From Enterobacter chuandaensis (GTDB lineage Bacteria > Pseudomonadota > Gammaproteobacteria > Enterobacterales > Enterobacteriaceae), in assembly GCF_003594915.1 (NCBI RefSeq), contig NZ_QZCS01000002.1, positions 310,001 to 374,000 of the forward strand: a stretch of DNA of 64,000 nt, written 5' to 3'. Made by a program: the position numbers and the translations under genes. The notes under the pieces were generated by a model. That model worked only from the letters and a program-made list of their open reading frames with translations. It was not told the DNA's origin and did no database searches. Below, piece after piece: positions 33,532-44,498 of this stretch; position 1 is the first letter of the stretch; each line of letters opens with the position of its first letter.

Positions 33532-33734
33532 TGAAGTCTCCTTATCATCAATGCACCAGCGGGATCGATCCCATCCGATGTCGTTTCAATCACATAACGT
33601 AGTTAAGTGTGGCACAGATCACCGATTAATGCCTGAAAACGTCCAGATATTCAGATTATTCTACCCATCGGACCACTTTCATTTCTGCGTTATACTCTGC
33701 CTATCTTTCGCTACGGCGTTTATTGAGGACAACT

Positions 33735-34595
33735 ATGAGTCAGGCACTGAACAATCTGCTGACATTACTGAATCTGGAAAAAATTGAGGAAGGACTCTAT
33801 CGCGGACAGAGCGAAGACCTCGGCTTACGTCAGGTGTTCGGCGGCCAGGTCGTCGGACAAGCGCTGTACGCTGCAAAGGAGACCGTCCCTGCAGACCGTC
33901 TGGTGCACTCATTCCACAGCTATTTCTTACGCCCTGGCGACAGCGCAAAACCGATTGTGTATGACGTTGAAGTCCTGCGAGACGGCAACAGCTTCAGCGC
34001 ACGCCGCGTGGCGGCCGTTCAGAACGGCAAGCCGATCTTTTATATGACCGCCTCTTTCCAGGCGCCGGAGCCGGGGTATGAGCATCAGAAAGTGATGCCG
34101 CCGGCCCCCGCGCCGGACGATCTCAAATCAGAGACCGATATCGCCCGTGCGCTGGCGCATCTGCTTCCACCGCAGGTCAAAGAGAAGTTTCTCTGCGATA
34201 AACCGCTGGAGATCCGCCCGGTTGAGTTCCATAACCCGATGAAAGGCCACACTGCCGAGCCGAAGCGCCAGGTCTGGATCCGCGCTAATGGCACCGTGCC
34301 GGAAGATTTCCGCGTGCATCAGTATCTGCTGGGCTACGCGTCTGACTTCAATTTCCTGCCGGTAGCGCTGCAGCCGCACGGCGTTGGCTTCCTGGAAAAA
34401 GGGATGCAGGTCGCAACCATCGATCACTCCATGTGGTTCCACCGTCCGTTCAACATGAATGAGTGGCTGCTCTACAGCGTGGAGAGTACATCAGCGTCGA
34501 GCGCTCGCGGGTTTGTGCGTGGAGAGTTTTATACCCAGGACGGCGTGCTGGTCGCCTCGACGGTGCAGGAAGGGGTAATGCGTAATCGCGGGTGA
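33735..34595 (+). CDS. tesB: Acyl-CoA thioesterase II
   Basis: Hydrolyses medium- to long-chain acyl-CoA in the cytosol. The ATG at 33735, preceded by GAGGA, gives 286 residues with two hotdog domains. The catalytic residues Asp204, Thr228 and Gln278 occupy exactly the E. coli positions (YASDFNF, VATIDHS, TVQEG). The upstream frame extension of four codons has no ribosome site. A palindrome and then a terminator follow. Confidence 0.97.
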   Translation: MSQALNNLLTLLNLEKIEEGLYRGQSEDLGLRQVFGGQVVGQALYAAKETVPADRLVHSFHSYFLRPGDSAKPIVYDVEVLRDGNSFSARRVAAVQNGKPIFYMTASFQAPEPGYEHQKVMPPAPAPDDLKSETDIARALAHLLPPQVKEKFLCDKPLEIRPVEFHNPMKGHTAEPKRQVWIRANGTVPEDFRVHQYLLGYASDFNFLPVALQPHGVGFLEKGMQVATIDHSMWFHRPFNMNEWLLYSVESTSASSARGFVRGEFYTQDGVLVASTVQEGVMRNRG

Positions 34596-34612
34596 ATGTG
34601 TGCGGCCTGATG

Positions 34613-34646
34613 CCCTCACCCTGGCCCTCTCCCACGGGGAGAGGGA
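34613..34646. repeat. GC-rich dispersed palindrome, copy 3
   Basis: Nearly the same as copy 2: CCCTCACCCTGGCCCTCTCC, CAC, GGGGAGAGGGA, starting 18 bp after the tesB stop. Confidence 0.75.
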
Positions 34647-34655
34647 ATACACATT

Positions 34656-34683
34656 AAAAACGGCAACCTAAGGTTGCCGTTTT
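34656..34683. terminator. Bidirectional terminator between tesB and amtB
   Basis: AAAACGGCAACC, TAA, GGTTGCCGTTTT: a 12-bp perfect stem with A- and T-tracts, between the convergent tesB and amtB. Confidence 0.93.
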
Positions 34684-34691
34684 GCTGTTTA

Positions 34692-35978
34692 TCAGGCGTT
34701 ATACGCATTCTCGCCGTGGCTGTTCACATCCAGACCTTCGCGTTCCTGCTCTTCCGGTACGCGCAGCCCAACCGTCATGTCCGCCAGCTTATAGCCGATG
34801 AAAGCGACAACAGCAGACCACACAACGGTGATAGCAATACTTTCCAGCTGTACCAGCACCTGATGAACCATGGTGACGCCTTCAGCGTAGCCTACGCCAC
34901 CCAGCGATTTCGCGGCGAAGATACCGGTCATGATACAGCCGACGATGCCGCAAACGCCGTGGACGCCGAACACATCGCAAGGGTCGTCAACGCGCAGCAC
35001 ACGTTTCAGAGCGGTGACGCCCCACAGACCCGCAAGACCCGCGACCAGACCCACCAGCAGCGCACCACCGACACCCACGTAACCGCACGCCGGAGTGATA
35101 CCGACCAGACCGGCAATCGCACCTGAACAGGCACCCAGCAGGGAAGGTTTACCGCGCACTGCCCACTCGCCGAACACCCAGGAGAGGATTGCACCCGCCG
35201 TCGCCACAACGGTGTTCACGAAGGCCAGCGCGGCGATTTCGTTCGCGGCACTTGCTGAACCGGCGTTGAAGCCAAACCAGCCAAAGTAGAGGATAGCCGT
35301 ACCGGTAAACACCATCGGCAGGTTGTGAGGTTTGAACGCCTCTTTACCGAAGCCTACGCGTTTGCCAATCAGATACGCCCCCACCAGACCCGCTACCGCG
35401 GCGTTGATGTGCACAACGGTACCGCCCGCGAAGTCCAGCGCGCCGTGCGTTGCCAGCAGACCACCGCCCCAGACCATGTGCGCAATCGGCACATAGGAGA
35501 GCGTCAGCCAGACCACCACGAAGATCAGAACCGCAGAGAAACGAATGCGCTCGGCCAGCGCGCCCACGATCAGCCCGACGGTGATGCAGGCGAACGAGCC
35601 CTGGAACGCAACGTGGATGTACTGGTAGAAGCTGCCCATCAGCGCGGTCAGCTCAATATTTTTCAGCATCACCCAGTCGAAGTTACCAAAGAAGGCGTTG
35701 CCGGTACCGAAGGCCAGCGAGTAACCGTAAACCACCCACAGCACGCAGACCAGCGCGAACGTCACGGCAACCTGCGTCAGCATGGAGAGCACGTTTTTGC
35801 CGCGGATCAGACCGCCGTAAAACAGCGCAATGCCCGGGATAGACATGAACAGCACCAGCGCGGTGCTGATCATCATAAAGGCGTTATCGGCCTTGTCTGC
35901 CACGGCAGGGGCAGCCAGCGCCAGGCCCGGCAGCAGTGCCAGCGAACCCAGACCCGTTTTAAGTGTTGCTATCTTCAT
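34692..35978 (-). CDS. amtB: Ammonium transporter AmtB
   Basis: Trimeric inner-membrane ammonium channel. The start MKIATLKTGLGSLALLPGLA gives 428 residues with a cleavable signal peptide ending near ALA, followed by 11 membrane helices. The twin pore histidines lie in SYVPIAHMVWG and DVFGVHGVCG. It is the second gene of glnK-amtB (35 bp spacing), expressed under nitrogen limitation from the sigma-54 promoter upstream of glnK; GlnK binds AmtB to shut it. Confidence 0.97.
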   Translation of the reverse strand: MKIATLKTGLGSLALLPGLALAAPAVADKADNAFMMISTALVLFMSIPGIALFYGGLIRGKNVLSMLTQVAVTFALVCVLWVVYGYSLAFGTGNAFFGNFDWVMLKNIELTALMGSFYQYIHVAFQGSFACITVGLIVGALAERIRFSAVLIFVVVWLTLSYVPIAHMVWGGGLLATHGALDFAGGTVVHINAAVAGLVGAYLIGKRVGFGKEAFKPHNLPMVFTGTAILYFGWFGFNAGSASAANEIAALAFVNTVVATAGAILSWVFGEWAVRGKPSLLGACSGAIAGLVGITPACGYVGVGGALLVGLVAGLAGLWGVTALKRVLRVDDPCDVFGVHGVCGIVGCIMTGIFAAKSLGGVGYAEGVTMVHQVLVQLESIAITVVWSAVVAFIGYKLADMTVGLRVPEEQEREGLDVNSHGENAYNA

Positions 35979-36013
35979 TTTCTCGATCCCTATCACTGTG
36001 TGCCAGGAGTTAC

Positions 36014-36352
36014 TTACAGTGCCGCTTCGTCAGATTCGCCGGTACGAATGCGAATGACGCGCTGCAGTTCGGCAACGAAAATTTTGCCGTCGCCAATTTT
36101 GCCGGTGTAGGCCGCTTTGCTAATCACATCAATCACTTCATCAAGCTGATCGTCCGCAATCGCAACATCGATTTTTACTTTTGGCAGGAAGTTAACGCTG
36201 TATTCCGCCCCGCGGTAAAGCTCGGCATGACCCTTCTGACGACCAAAGCCTTTCACTTCGGTGACAGTCAGTCCCTGAATACCCATGGAAGATAACGCTT
36301 CGCGCACGTCTTCCAGTTTGAATGGTTTGATTACCACCGTAACCAGCTTCAT
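36014..36352 (-). CDS. glnK: Nitrogen regulatory PII protein GlnK
   Basis: Trimeric signal protein that senses 2-oxoglutarate and ATP/ADP, and blocks AmtB when nitrogen is ample. The start MKLVTVVIKPFKLEDVREAL gives 112 residues. The T-loop carries the uridylylated Tyr51 in RGAEYSVNF, and the C-terminal signature is KIGDGKIFV. The frame extends 19 codons upstream, but that part overlaps the promoter leader. It is first in the glnK-amtB operon. Confidence 0.97.
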   Translation of the reverse strand: MKLVTVVIKPFKLEDVREALSSMGIQGLTVTEVKGFGRQKGHAELYRGAEYSVNFLPKVKIDVAIADDQLDEVIDVISKAAYTGKIGDGKIFVAELQRVIRIRTGESDEAAL

Positions 36353-36404
36353 AGATCCCCTCCAGTCAGAATTCGGTAATGGCCGCAGCTCACGCAGAAG
36401 GTAT

Positions 36405-36420
36405 TGCAAGGGATGTGCCA
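36405..36420 (-). promoter_or_regulatory. Sigma-54 promoter of glnK-amtB
   Basis: Minus strand TGGCACATCCCTTGCA matches TGGCAC-N5-TTGCA, the RpoN -24/-12 consensus, about 52 bp upstream of the glnK ATG. Confidence 0.92.
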
Positions 36421-36485
36421 GAAATGAAAACGAGGGAGAAAAGCGGTGCGACGAGCGTTACGCCGCCTTCATTAACGAACCGGTG

Positions 36486-36520
36486 AAAAAAAACGCACCA
36501 TGGCAGTGCACGGTGCGTTT
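36486..36520 (-). terminator. Intrinsic terminator of mdlAB
   Basis: On the minus strand AAACGCACC and GGTGCGTTT pair over 9 bp around a 12-base loop and are followed by a T-run. It lies 53 bp after the mdlB stop, upstream of glnK. Confidence 0.85.
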
Positions 36521-36555
36521 CAGTCTTGCACCAACAGGAATGACTGTTAGCGCGT

Positions 36556-36572
36556 TGCTTTGTTTTGGTGCA
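36556..36572. promoter_or_regulatory. Possible NtrC enhancer half-sites before glnK
   Basis: TGCTTTGTTTTGGTGCA resembles the NtrC 17-mer TGCACYA-N3-TGGTGCA, perfect only in its right half. Another half-site, TTGCACCA, lies at 36526-36533. The distance of about 145 bp from the sigma-54 promoter suits an enhancer. Confidence 0.4.
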
Positions 36573-38354
36573 TCAGGCGCTGAGGGACTCTTCCTCGCGC
36601 ACGCTGGCGGCCAGCTCTTCACCCGCCAGCTGAAGCTGGTACATCTGCCAGTAGCGCCCTTTGGCTTCCAGCAGTTCACGGTGCGTGCCGCGCTCCACGG
36701 CTTGTCCACGATGCAGCACCAGAATGGTATCGGCATCGACAATGGTGGAAAGACGATGGGCAATCACCACCAGCGTCGTATGGTCGCGTACCGCGGCCAG
36801 CGCCTGCTGGATGGCCTGCTCGGTACCGGAGTCAATGCTGGCCGTCGCTTCATCCAGAATCAGTACCTGCGGGGTTTCAATCAGCACCCGCGCCAGCGCG
36901 AGAAGCTGCTTTTGCCCAACGGAGAGATTGTTCCCCTGCTCGCCCAGCTTTGTATTTATGCCGTCGCTAAACCCGCGCGCCAGATCCGCCAGTTGCACTT
37001 TTTCCAGCACCTCCCAGACCTGCTCCTGGGTGTAGTCCCGGCCCAGGGTCACGTTGGCGTAGAAGGTGTCGGCCAGCACGACCGGATCCTGCTGCACCAT
37101 CGCGACGCCTTTACGCAACACGTTGTGGCTGAGAGACGCGAGCGGGCGTCCGTCGAGGCGGATTTCGCCGTGCGTGACCGGGTAATACCCCATCAACAGG
37201 CTGGCGAGCGTGCTCTTGCCGCTGCCCGTATGCCCCACCAGCGCCACGAAACCGCGCGACGGAACATCCAGCGTAATGTCCTGCAACACCAGCCGGTCTT
37301 CGCGATAGGCAAACGAGACGTTATCAAAGGCGATTGTCCCACTTTGCAGAGGTCGCTCATCATTGCCGTAGGCCTGGCGCGGCCTGTCCATCAGCTCAAA
37401 CACGCGCTCACCGGCGACGACCGCCTGCTGCAGCATCGATTGCTGGGTGGTGAGCTCGATCAGCGGCTCGTTAAGGCGGCCCAGATAGCTAATAAAGGCG
37501 TAGAGCACGCCCACTTCAATCGTACCGTTTGAGCTCAGACCAAAGAGCATCAGCAGCCCGCAAAGCACCAGCGCAGAGAAAAGGCTCAGCAGCGGGCGCA
37601 GCAGGAAACCGTCGAGGCGCAGCGTCTGCATACGCGCCATGTAGTGCGAACGGCTGGCTTCCCCCATCCGCTCGCCAAAGCGCGCCTGCTGGCGGAACTG
37701 CTGAATGACACTCATGCCGTTGATCACTTCGTTGAAGCCATCGTTGATGTCGGCCAGATAGGCGCGCACCCGGCGCACGATTGGCGTGCTGTAGCGCTGG
37801 TAGATGATCATCACGATCAGCACCGCCGGGAAGATGGTAATCGCCACCAGCGCCATGCGCCAGTCGAGGCTGAACATCGCCACCAGCATCGCGCCGATCA
37901 GCGCCGCGCTGCGTAACACCGTCGCGACCACGGTGACGTACAGGTCGCGGATCACCTCGGTATCGTTGGTCACGCGCGAAATCACCTGCCCGACCGGCTG
38001 GATATCAAACTCGCTGAGCGGCTGGCGAAGCGCCGCGTCCATTACATCCGTGCGCAGCTGCTGAACCACGCCGACGGCGGCACGGTTAAACAGCAGCGAC
38101 TGCGCATAGTGCAGCCCTGCCGCCGCCAGCTGTAAACCAACGTAGGCCACTCCCAGCCCCGCCACCAGCCCCAGGGGCAGGTAGCTTTTCGCGACCATAT
38201 TGTCGATGAAGTAGCTGATAAGCAGCGGCCCGCTGACTTCAGCAATCGCCGCTATCCAGAGTAAAAGTACGGCAACGGAGAGCGGTTTACGCCACGGCGA
38301 GCCGTAGGCCAGCAGACGTTTGAGCGTCGGCCACATCGTTCCGAGCTTACGCAT
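36573..38354 (-). CDS. mdlB: ABC exporter subunit MdlB
   Basis: Half-transporter (ABC-B type) likely pairing with MdlA. The start [20 protein letters not shown] at 38354 gives 593 residues, the E. coli length; the open frame extends 51 codons more, but only inside mdlA. Six membrane helices are followed by an ATPase with Walker [10 protein letters not shown], signature LSVGQKQ and Walker [13 protein letters not shown]. It overlaps the mdlA stop by 8 bases (ATGCGTAA). The substrate is unknown. Confidence 0.94.
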   Translation of the reverse strand: MRKLGTMWPTLKRLLAYGSPWRKPLSVAVLLLWIAAIAEVSGPLLISYFIDNMVAKSYLPLGLVAGLGVAYVGLQLAAAGLHYAQSLLFNRAAVGVVQQLRTDVMDAALRQPLSEFDIQPVGQVISRVTNDTEVIRDLYVTVVATVLRSAALIGAMLVAMFSLDWRMALVAITIFPAVLIVMIIYQRYSTPIVRRVRAYLADINDGFNEVINGMSVIQQFRQQARFGERMGEASRSHYMARMQTLRLDGFLLRPLLSLFSALVLCGLLMLFGLSSNGTIEVGVLYAFISYLGRLNEPLIELTTQQSMLQQAVVAGERVFELMDRPRQAYGNDERPLQSGTIAFDNVSFAYREDRLVLQDITLDVPSRGFVALVGHTGSGKSTLASLLMGYYPVTHGEIRLDGRPLASLSHNVLRKGVAMVQQDPVVLADTFYANVTLGRDYTQEQVWEVLEKVQLADLARGFSDGINTKLGEQGNNLSVGQKQLLALARVLIETPQVLILDEATASIDSGTEQAIQQALAAVRDHTTLVVIAHRLSTIVDADTILVLHRGQAVERGTHRELLEAKGRYWQMYQLQLAGEELAASVREEESLSA

Positions 38355-40119
38355 TGGCGGCCTCCTCATCCTGCTCCGGCGCATCGTCCAGCGCCGCCTC
38401 AAGCTGTTGATAGCGATACATATCGCGATACCAGCCCGGCTGCCCGGCAAGCGTGTCATGCTGCCCGCGCTGGGCAATGTGACCGTGCTGTAAGACCAGA
38501 ATTTCACTGGCTTCCGTGAGTGCCGACAAACGGTGGGCGCTGATAATCACCGTGCGGCCATCGCCCCACTGGCGCAGGTTATGCAGAATTTGATGTTCGG
38601 TACGGCCATCCACGGCGGAAAGCGCATCATCCAGAATAAGGATTTCAGCATTCAGCAGCAGCGCGCGGGCAATCGAGATACGCTGTTTCTGCCCGCCGGA
38701 CAGCATGACGCCACGTTCCCCAACTTCCGTTTCGTAACCCTGCGGCAGCCGCAAAATATCGTCATGTACGCTGGCTAAGCGCGCCACGTGCTCGATCTCT
38801 TCCTGCGTCGCCGACGGGTGACCAAGCGCAATGTTATTCGCCACGGTATCCGAAAATAAAAACGGCGTCTGGCTGACCACCGCCAGACGGCCACGCCACT
38901 CGTCCAGCAGCAGGTTCGGCAGGGGGATATCATGGAAACGAATATCGCCCTCGGTGACGTCAAAGTGGCGCTGAAGCAGAGAAAGCACGGTACTTTTTCC
39001 GGAGCCCGTCGGGCCGCAGATGCCCAGCATCTGGCCTGGCTGCAGCGTAAAGCTGACGTTTTCCAGCACCGGATGTTCCGTTTGTGGATAGACAAACTTG
39101 CGGACGTCGACATGCATGACGCCGCGCCCTTCCGGTACCGCTTCGCTGCCGTCATTGACCACCGGTGCTTCGGCCAGCATGGCGCGAATGCGGCTGTAGG
39201 CAGCGCTGCCGCGCTCCACAATGTTAAACATCCAGGCCAGCGCCAGCATCGGCCAGATCATCAGCCCCAGATACATCGCGAAGCTGGTCAATTGTCCCAG
39301 GGTTAACGTGCCCTGCACCACCATCCAGCTTCCGCCGCCAATGGCAAGCAGGTTTGCCATGCCGATTGCGACATAAATCGTTGGATCAAATCGCGCATCA
39401 ATACGCGCGACGCGCATGTTTTTCGCCCCCGTGTCTGCCGCATCGGCGGCAAACAGTGCGGACTGCCTGTCTTCCAGGCCAAACGCTTTAATCATGCGGA
39501 TGCTGGTCATGCTCTCCTGGGTGCGATCGTTCAGAGAAGAAAACGCCGCCTGCGCCAGCTTGAAGCGTTCGTGCAGCTGTTCGCCGTAGCGATTGATCGC
39601 CAGCGCCATCAGCGGCATCGGCAGCAGCGCAAGCAGGGTCAGCTGCCAGCTGATCTGCGTGGACATGACGATCAGCACCGCGCAGCCCATCACCAGCGAG
39701 TCCACCAGCGTTAATACGCCTTCTCCGGCGGCAAAGACCACGCGATCGACGTCGTTCGTCGCGCGGGCGATGAGATCCCCGGTGCGGTGGCGGAGATAAA
39801 ACTCAGGATGCTGTCGGCTCAGCTGGCGGTAAAAATCTTCACGCAGCTCAACGGCCAGCTGATAGGACGCACCAAACAGCAGCACGCGCCAGACGTAGCG
39901 CAGCAGATAAACAATGACCGCCGTCAGCACCAGCGTGCCAACCCACATCAACACCCGTGCGGTGGTGTAATGCTGTTCAGTGACGCCATCCACGACGTAG
40001 CCCACCACTTTCGGCGGGATCAGCTGCAGGATGGCAATGATAATAAGCAGGGCGACTGCACCGAGGTAGCGTTGCCACTCCCGACGAAAGTACCAGCTTA
40101 ATTGGGCAAATAATCGCAC
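38347..40119 (-). CDS. mdlA: ABC exporter subunit MdlA
   Basis: Half-transporter of 590 residues, as in E. coli, with an N-terminal six-helix domain and an ATPase carrying GPTGSGKST, signature [15 protein letters not shown] and Walker [13 protein letters not shown] (Asp in place of the usual catalytic Glu). In heterodimeric ABC exporters such a degenerate site lies in one partner, and the consensus glutamate lies in MdlB. The operon is decR-mdlAB in order, with 30 bp between decR and mdlA. Confidence 0.94.
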   Translation of the reverse strand: MRLFAQLSWYFRREWQRYLGAVALLIIIAILQLIPPKVVGYVVDGVTEQHYTTARVLMWVGTLVLTAVIVYLLRYVWRVLLFGASYQLAVELREDFYRQLSRQHPEFYLRHRTGDLIARATNDVDRVVFAAGEGVLTLVDSLVMGCAVLIVMSTQISWQLTLLALLPMPLMALAINRYGEQLHERFKLAQAAFSSLNDRTQESMTSIRMIKAFGLEDRQSALFAADAADTGAKNMRVARIDARFDPTIYVAIGMANLLAIGGGSWMVVQGTLTLGQLTSFAMYLGLMIWPMLALAWMFNIVERGSAAYSRIRAMLAEAPVVNDGSEAVPEGRGVMHVDVRKFVYPQTEHPVLENVSFTLQPGQMLGICGPTGSGKSTVLSLLQRHFDVTEGDIRFHDIPLPNLLLDEWRGRLAVVSQTPFLFSDTVANNIALGHPSATQEEIEHVARLASVHDDILRLPQGYETEVGERGVMLSGGQKQRISIARALLLNAEILILDDALSAVDGRTEHQILHNLRQWGDGRTVIISAHRLSALTEASEILVLQHGHIAQRGQHDTLAGQPGWYRDMYRYQQLEAALDDAPEQDEEAANA

Positions 40120-40149
40120 GCGGTTTGTTCCTGAAGGTATTTTACGAAG

Positions 40150-40608
40150 TTATTCAATGGGTAATGCTGTGGTGTACTTAATCTGTTCCATGGCGAAGCT
40201 TGAGGTGACGTCCGACAAGCCCGGGACGCTGTTCACCAGCCGCTTGTAGAAATCATCATAGCGCTTCATGTCTGCCACCTGGACGCGCATCAGGTAGTCG
40301 TACTCGCCGGCCATACGCCAGAAGCCGAGCACCTCGGGCATTTCAGATACCTGTGTGACGAAGCGGCAATACCACTCGCTGCTGTGATGTTGGGTTTTTA
40401 TCAGCACAAATGCCGTCAGCCCAAGCCCCAGTTTTTCGGGATCGAGTAACGCGACGCGGCCCAGAAGAATGCCGTCATCTTCCAGCTTTTTGAGGCGCTT
40501 CCAGCACGGCGTGGTGGTCAGATTAACGGCATCTGCCAGCGCCTGCAAAGAGAGGGTACAGTCACTTTGCAGCAATGAAAGGAGCTTGCGGTCAATTTTA
40601 TCTAGCAT
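40150..40608 (-). CDS. decR: Lrp-family cysteine-responsive regulator DecR (YbaO)
   Basis: Activates cysteine detoxification genes when cysteine is in excess. The start [20 protein letters not shown] gives 152 residues: an N-terminal helix-turn-helix with [20 protein letters not shown], and a C-terminal Lrp/AsnC sensor (RAM) domain containing [18 protein letters not shown]. It is divergent from a cysteine desulfhydrase gene, a strong hint at its target, as described for Salmonella and Pantoea relatives. Confidence 0.93.
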   Translation of the reverse strand: MLDKIDRKLLSLLQSDCTLSLQALADAVNLTTTPCWKRLKKLEDDGILLGRVALLDPEKLGLGLTAFVLIKTQHHSSEWYCRFVTQVSEMPEVLGFWRMAGEYDYLMRVQVADMKRYDDFYKRLVNSVPGLSDVTSSFAMEQIKYTTALPIE

Positions 40609-40723
40609 ACCCACCTCACAGAGAAAATTTTTCTCCCTTCATTCTATTTTAAAGGCCAGATAGCAACAATTTTTTCTGTGCTTTTCGCTATGCTGGGCAC
40701 AAAATGACAAACGGATAATTACG

Positions 40724-41770
40724 ATGAATAGCACCTGGGTTAAACATGCCATCAGCGAAATCAATGCCGACTATCAGCGCTCGGCGGATACGCACCTGAT
40801 TCGCCTCTCCCTGCCGGGATTTGACGGTATTCAGCTCTATCTGAAAGATGAAAGCACCCATCCCACCGGTAGCCTGAAGCATCGTCTGGCGCGTTCCCTG
40901 TTCTTATACGGTTTGTGTAACGGCTGGATCAAAGAAGGCACCACCATCATTGAATCTTCATCCGGTTCAACGGCGGTATCCGAAGCCTATTTCGCCCGCC
41001 TGCTGGGCCTGCCGTTTATCGCCGTGATGCCCTCCTGCACCGCAAAACGCAAAATCGAGCAGATCGAATTTTACGGCGGTCGCTGCCACTTTGTGGAAAG
41101 CGCCTGCGAAATCTACGCCGCCTCTGAAATGCTGGCCCGCGAGCTGAATGGCCACTATATGGACCAATTCACCTTCGCCGAGCGTGCAACGGACTGGCGC
41201 GGCAATAACAACATTGCCGACAGTATTTTCCGCCAGATGACCCACGAGCCGCATCCGGTTCCGTCATACATTGTAATGAGCGCCGGTACTGGCGGCACGT
41301 CAGCCACTATCGGACGCTACATCCGTTGTCAGGGCTACGATACGCAGCTGATGGTCGTTGACCCGCAAAACTCCGTCTTCCTCGACTACTGGCAAAGCCG
41401 CGATGCTGACCTGCGCAGCCCGGTGGGCAGCAAAATTGAAGGGATCGGCCGACCGCGCGTGGAACCCTCATTCATCCCGGACGTGGTGGATGAAATGCTT
41501 CGCGTACCGGACGCCGCCAGCGTGGCTACCGCGCACTGGCTGGAAACGCAGCTCGGCCGCAAGGTCGGCGCATCAACGGGCACCAACATGTGGGGCGCAT
41601 TGCAGCTTGCGGCACGCATGCGCGAAGAAGGCCGTACCGGCTCCATCGTCACATTGCTGTGCGACAGCGGCGAGCGCTACCTTGAGACCTACTACAATGC
41701 AGAGTGGGTGCAGGCAAACATCGGCGACATCACCCCGTGGAAAGCGCAGATTGCGCACCTGCTGAAATAA
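40724..41770 (+). CDS. cdsH: PLP-dependent cysteine desulfhydrase
   Basis: Fold-type II PLP enzyme of the cysteine synthase family, 348 residues. The PLP lysine is in [10 protein letters not shown] (about residue 50); the phosphate-binding loop is [12 protein letters not shown], and [11 protein letters not shown] binds the substrate carboxylate. Salmonella CdsH, next to a ybaO homologue, degrades cysteine to pyruvate, ammonia and sulfide; similar length and context suggest the same job here. E. coli lacks this gene at the locus. A cysteine synthase activity cannot be excluded from sequence alone. Confidence 0.85.
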   Translation: MNSTWVKHAISEINADYQRSADTHLIRLSLPGFDGIQLYLKDESTHPTGSLKHRLARSLFLYGLCNGWIKEGTTIIESSSGSTAVSEAYFARLLGLPFIAVMPSCTAKRKIEQIEFYGGRCHFVESACEIYAASEMLARELNGHYMDQFTFAERATDWRGNNNIADSIFRQMTHEPHPVPSYIVMSAGTGGTSATIGRYIRCQGYDTQLMVVDPQNSVFLDYWQSRDADLRSPVGSKIEGIGRPRVEPSFIPDVVDEMLRVPDAASVATAHWLETQLGRKVGASTGTNMWGALQLAARMREEGRTGSIVTLLCDSGERYLETYYNAEWVQANIGDITPWKAQIAHLLK

Positions 41771-41794
41771 AAAAAAGCCAGACCGAAGTCTGGC
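41768..41794 (-). terminator. Intrinsic terminator of cof
   Basis: On the minus strand GCCAGAC, TTCG, GTCTGGC is followed by a run of eight T. The T-run overlaps the cdsH stop codon, so the two convergent genes are very tightly packed. Confidence 0.88.
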
Positions 41795-41811
41795 TCGCTG
41801 GAAGGGTCTCA

Positions 41812-42630
41812 CTATTCGGGGGAATATGGGAGGTTGTTGTTGTCCAGCCAATGCGTCAAAAAATGGGACACCGCTTCGTTACCGCAGTGTCCGATAACCG
41901 GCAGATGAGGAAGCTCTGCGATTAGCTGTGGCATCGCATTCCCCATAATCAGACCACGCCCTACGCTGCCCAGCATTTCGCGGTCGTTCATGGCGTCGCC
42001 AAACGCCATACACTCCTGCAGCGTTAAGCCCAGGTGGTCGCTGAGCACCGCCAGGGCTGAACCTTTGTTACAGCCCACCGGCAGCACTTCAAGACAATCC
42101 ACCGCCGAGAAGGTCAGGTGCGCCCGGTCGCCCAGCGCCTCATTCAGTTGAATCCGTAAGCGAGAAAGATCGTCATGATCGCCACAGAAGCAGATCTTGG
42201 TCACCGCATGGGCAGGTATCCGACGCAGATCGATAAGCTGATATTGAAAACCGCTATAGACATGGGCGTGCAGCAGTTCAGGGATTTCACGTCCGGTAAA
42301 CCAGCCCTGGTCGTTAAAGACGTGGATACTGGCCTGTGTGTCCCAGGTGCTGTGCAGGACGATATCCGCCACTTCCGGATTGAGATCCTGGCGGTGCAGC
42401 ACGTCTCCTTCAACGGTGTGAATGCGCGTTCCGTTACCCGTGATTAAAAACGCATCCAGGGAAAACGCGCCCAGCAAATGGCGCATCTCCAGCACGTGGC
42501 GACCAGTGGCAAACGTCAGGGTGACATCACGCTCGCGCAGACGCTTCAGGGTATTCAGTGTTTTCTCCCCCAGACGGTGATCCGGCATTAACAACGTACC
42601 GTCCATATCAAATGCAGCGAGGCGGGCCAT
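41812..42630 (-). CDS. cof: HMP-PP phosphatase Cof
   Basis: Cytosolic HAD-superfamily (Cof type, IIB) phosphatase that hydrolyses HMP-PP and other sugar or cofactor phosphates. The 272-residue product has motif I DMDGTL (Asp8, Asp10), motif II TFATGRH, motif III with lysine in CNKGSAL, and motif [12 protein letters not shown]. It has the E. coli length and sits in the same place relative to ybaE, which is divergent. Confidence 0.95.
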   Translation of the reverse strand: MARLAAFDMDGTLLMPDHRLGEKTLNTLKRLRERDVTLTFATGRHVLEMRHLLGAFSLDAFLITGNGTRIHTVEGDVLHRQDLNPEVADIVLHSTWDTQASIHVFNDQGWFTGREIPELLHAHVYSGFQYQLIDLRRIPAHAVTKICFCGDHDDLSRLRIQLNEALGDRAHLTFSAVDCLEVLPVGCNKGSALAVLSDHLGLTLQECMAFGDAMNDREMLGSVGRGLIMGNAMPQLIAELPHLPVIGHCGNEAVSHFLTHWLDNNNLPYSPE

Positions 42631-42731
42631 GATTACTCCTGAAATGTGATGCGATTAACTTGTGCATCAGTATTGCGTGCGATATACGGAAGTAATAGTG
42701 AATAGATGAAAATTATTGTTCCGGGTTTCTT

Positions 42732-44432
42732 ATGCGCCAGCTTAACCGCCTTAACCAGTATCAGCGCCTGTGGCAACCTTCCGCCGGCGCTCCGCAGCTC
42801 GTAACCGTAAGCGAGCTTGCCAGCCGCTGCTTTTGTAGCGAGCGGCATGTCCGCACCCTGCTGCGTCAGGCCCAGGAGGCGGGCTGGCTCAGCTGGCGCG
42901 CGCGGTCTGGTCGCGGCAAGCGCGGTGAGCTGACGTTCCATGCCAGCCCGGAGTCACTGCGCAATGCGATGATGGAAGAGGCGCTTAAGAGCGGGCAGCA
43001 GCACAACGCGCTGGAGCTGGCCCAGCTTGCGCCTGACGCGCTGAGATCGTTATTGCATCCATTTCTGGGCGGGCAGTGGCAAAACGACACGCCGACGCTG
43101 CGCATCCCCTACTACCGCTCGCTGGAGCCGCTTCAGCCGGGCTTCTTGCCTGGCCGGGCGGAGCAGCATCTGGCGGGACAAGTATTCTCAGGTTTGACGC
43201 GTTTTAACGGCAGCAGCAGTGAACCTACGGGCGATCTGGCGCATCACTGGGAGGTCTCTGCTGACGGCCTGCGCTGGCATTTCTACATTCGTTCCACCCT
43301 GCACTGGCATAACGGCGATAAAATAGAAACGGCGCAACTCCAGCGAAGCCTGACGGCGCTGTTGACGCTCCCCGCCCTGCGAACGCTGTTCCGGAGCGTT
43401 TTGCGTATCGAAACAACGCATCCACAATGCCTGACGTTTGCGTTACATCAACCGGACTACTGGCTGGCACACCGACTGGCAACCTACTGTAGCCGTCTGG
43501 CACATCCCGATAACCCTGAGCTTGGCTGCGGCCCCTTCCGGCTGGCCGCCTTTGAGCCAGACCTGGTCCGTCTGGAAAGCCATGAGCAGTACCACCTGAG
43601 CCATCCGCTGCTTAAGGCCATCGAATACTGGATCACCCCTCAGCTTTTTGATTACAGGCTGGGCACCAGCTGTCGCCACCCGGTGCAAATCGCGATCGGC
43701 GAGGCCGACGAGCTGGAAAGTCTGCGGCTGGTCAGCAGCAGCACCAGCCTGGGGTTCTGTTACCTCACGCTGAAACAGAGCGCGCGCCTGAGCGAGACGC
43801 AGGCAAAGCGGCTTATCAATATCATCCATCTCTCCAGGCTTCTGCACACGCTTCCGCTCAACGAAGGGCTCATTACGCCCACCGAAGAACTGCTTCCCGG
43901 CTGGACGATCCCCGAATGGCCTGATTTAACGGACGTTGCCCTGCCGGAGGCGCTGACGCTGGTTTACCATCTGCCCGTTGAGCTTCACACCATGGCCAGT
44001 CAGTTAAAGGCGTACCTGGCGCGACAGGGGTGTGAACTGACCGTCATCTTCCACGACGCCAAGACGTGGGACGGATGCCAGCAGCTTGCCGAAGCCGATA
44101 TGATGATGGGAGACAGGCTGATTGGTGAAGCGCCAGCGTATACGCTCGAGCAGTGGCTTCGCTGCGATGCGCTCTGGCCGCATCTGTTAAGCGCACCAGC
44201 ATATGCGCACCTGCAGGCCACGCTGGATGCGGTGCAGACTCAGGCCGAGGCTCGGGACCGGCACGCGGGCCTGCAGGTCATTTTCGGCCGCTTAATGGAG
44301 AGTGCAGTACTGACGCCGCTCTTTAACTATCAGTATCAAATCAGCGCCCCGCCGGGCGTGAATGGGATACGCCTTAACACCCGCGGCTGGTTTGATTTTA
44401 CCGAAGCCTGGCTGCCCGCCCCGAAATCGTGA
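42732..44432 (+). CDS. ybaE: SgrR-family transcriptional regulator YbaE
   Basis: 566 residues, as in E. coli. An N-terminal winged helix (about 20-65, with VSELASRCFCSERHVRTLLR) is followed by an extracytoplasmic-solute-binding type 5 domain (about 165 to the end) that here acts as a cytosolic ligand sensor, as in SgrR. There is no signal peptide. The ligand and targets are not known. It is divergent from cof and upstream of queC. Confidence 0.92.
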   Translation: MRQLNRLNQYQRLWQPSAGAPQLVTVSELASRCFCSERHVRTLLRQAQEAGWLSWRARSGRGKRGELTFHASPESLRNAMMEEALKSGQQHNALELAQLAPDALRSLLHPFLGGQWQNDTPTLRIPYYRSLEPLQPGFLPGRAEQHLAGQVFSGLTRFNGSSSEPTGDLAHHWEVSADGLRWHFYIRSTLHWHNGDKIETAQLQRSLTALLTLPALRTLFRSVLRIETTHPQCLTFALHQPDYWLAHRLATYCSRLAHPDNPELGCGPFRLAAFEPDLVRLESHEQYHLSHPLLKAIEYWITPQLFDYRLGTSCRHPVQIAIGEADELESLRLVSSSTSLGFCYLTLKQSARLSETQAKRLINIIHLSRLLHTLPLNEGLITPTEELLPGWTIPEWPDLTDVALPEALTLVYHLPVELHTMASQLKAYLARQGCELTVIFHDAKTWDGCQQLAEADMMMGDRLIGEAPAYTLEQWLRCDALWPHLLSAPAYAHLQATLDAVQTQAEARDRHAGLQVIFGRLMESAVLTPLFNYQYQISAPPGVNGIRLNTRGWFDFTEAWLPAPKS

Positions 44433-44498
44433 AGAAGCTGGTCGCCGTCCTGGCCAGACGGTAACATAACGTTTTTACCGTTACTGTCGAGATGATTT

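Noticed and set aside
36494..36517. CGCACC/GGTGCG inverted repeat considered as an NtrC site for glnK
   Set aside because: Its arms extend to 9 bp and a T-run follows on the minus strand right after mdlB, so an intrinsic terminator explains it better.
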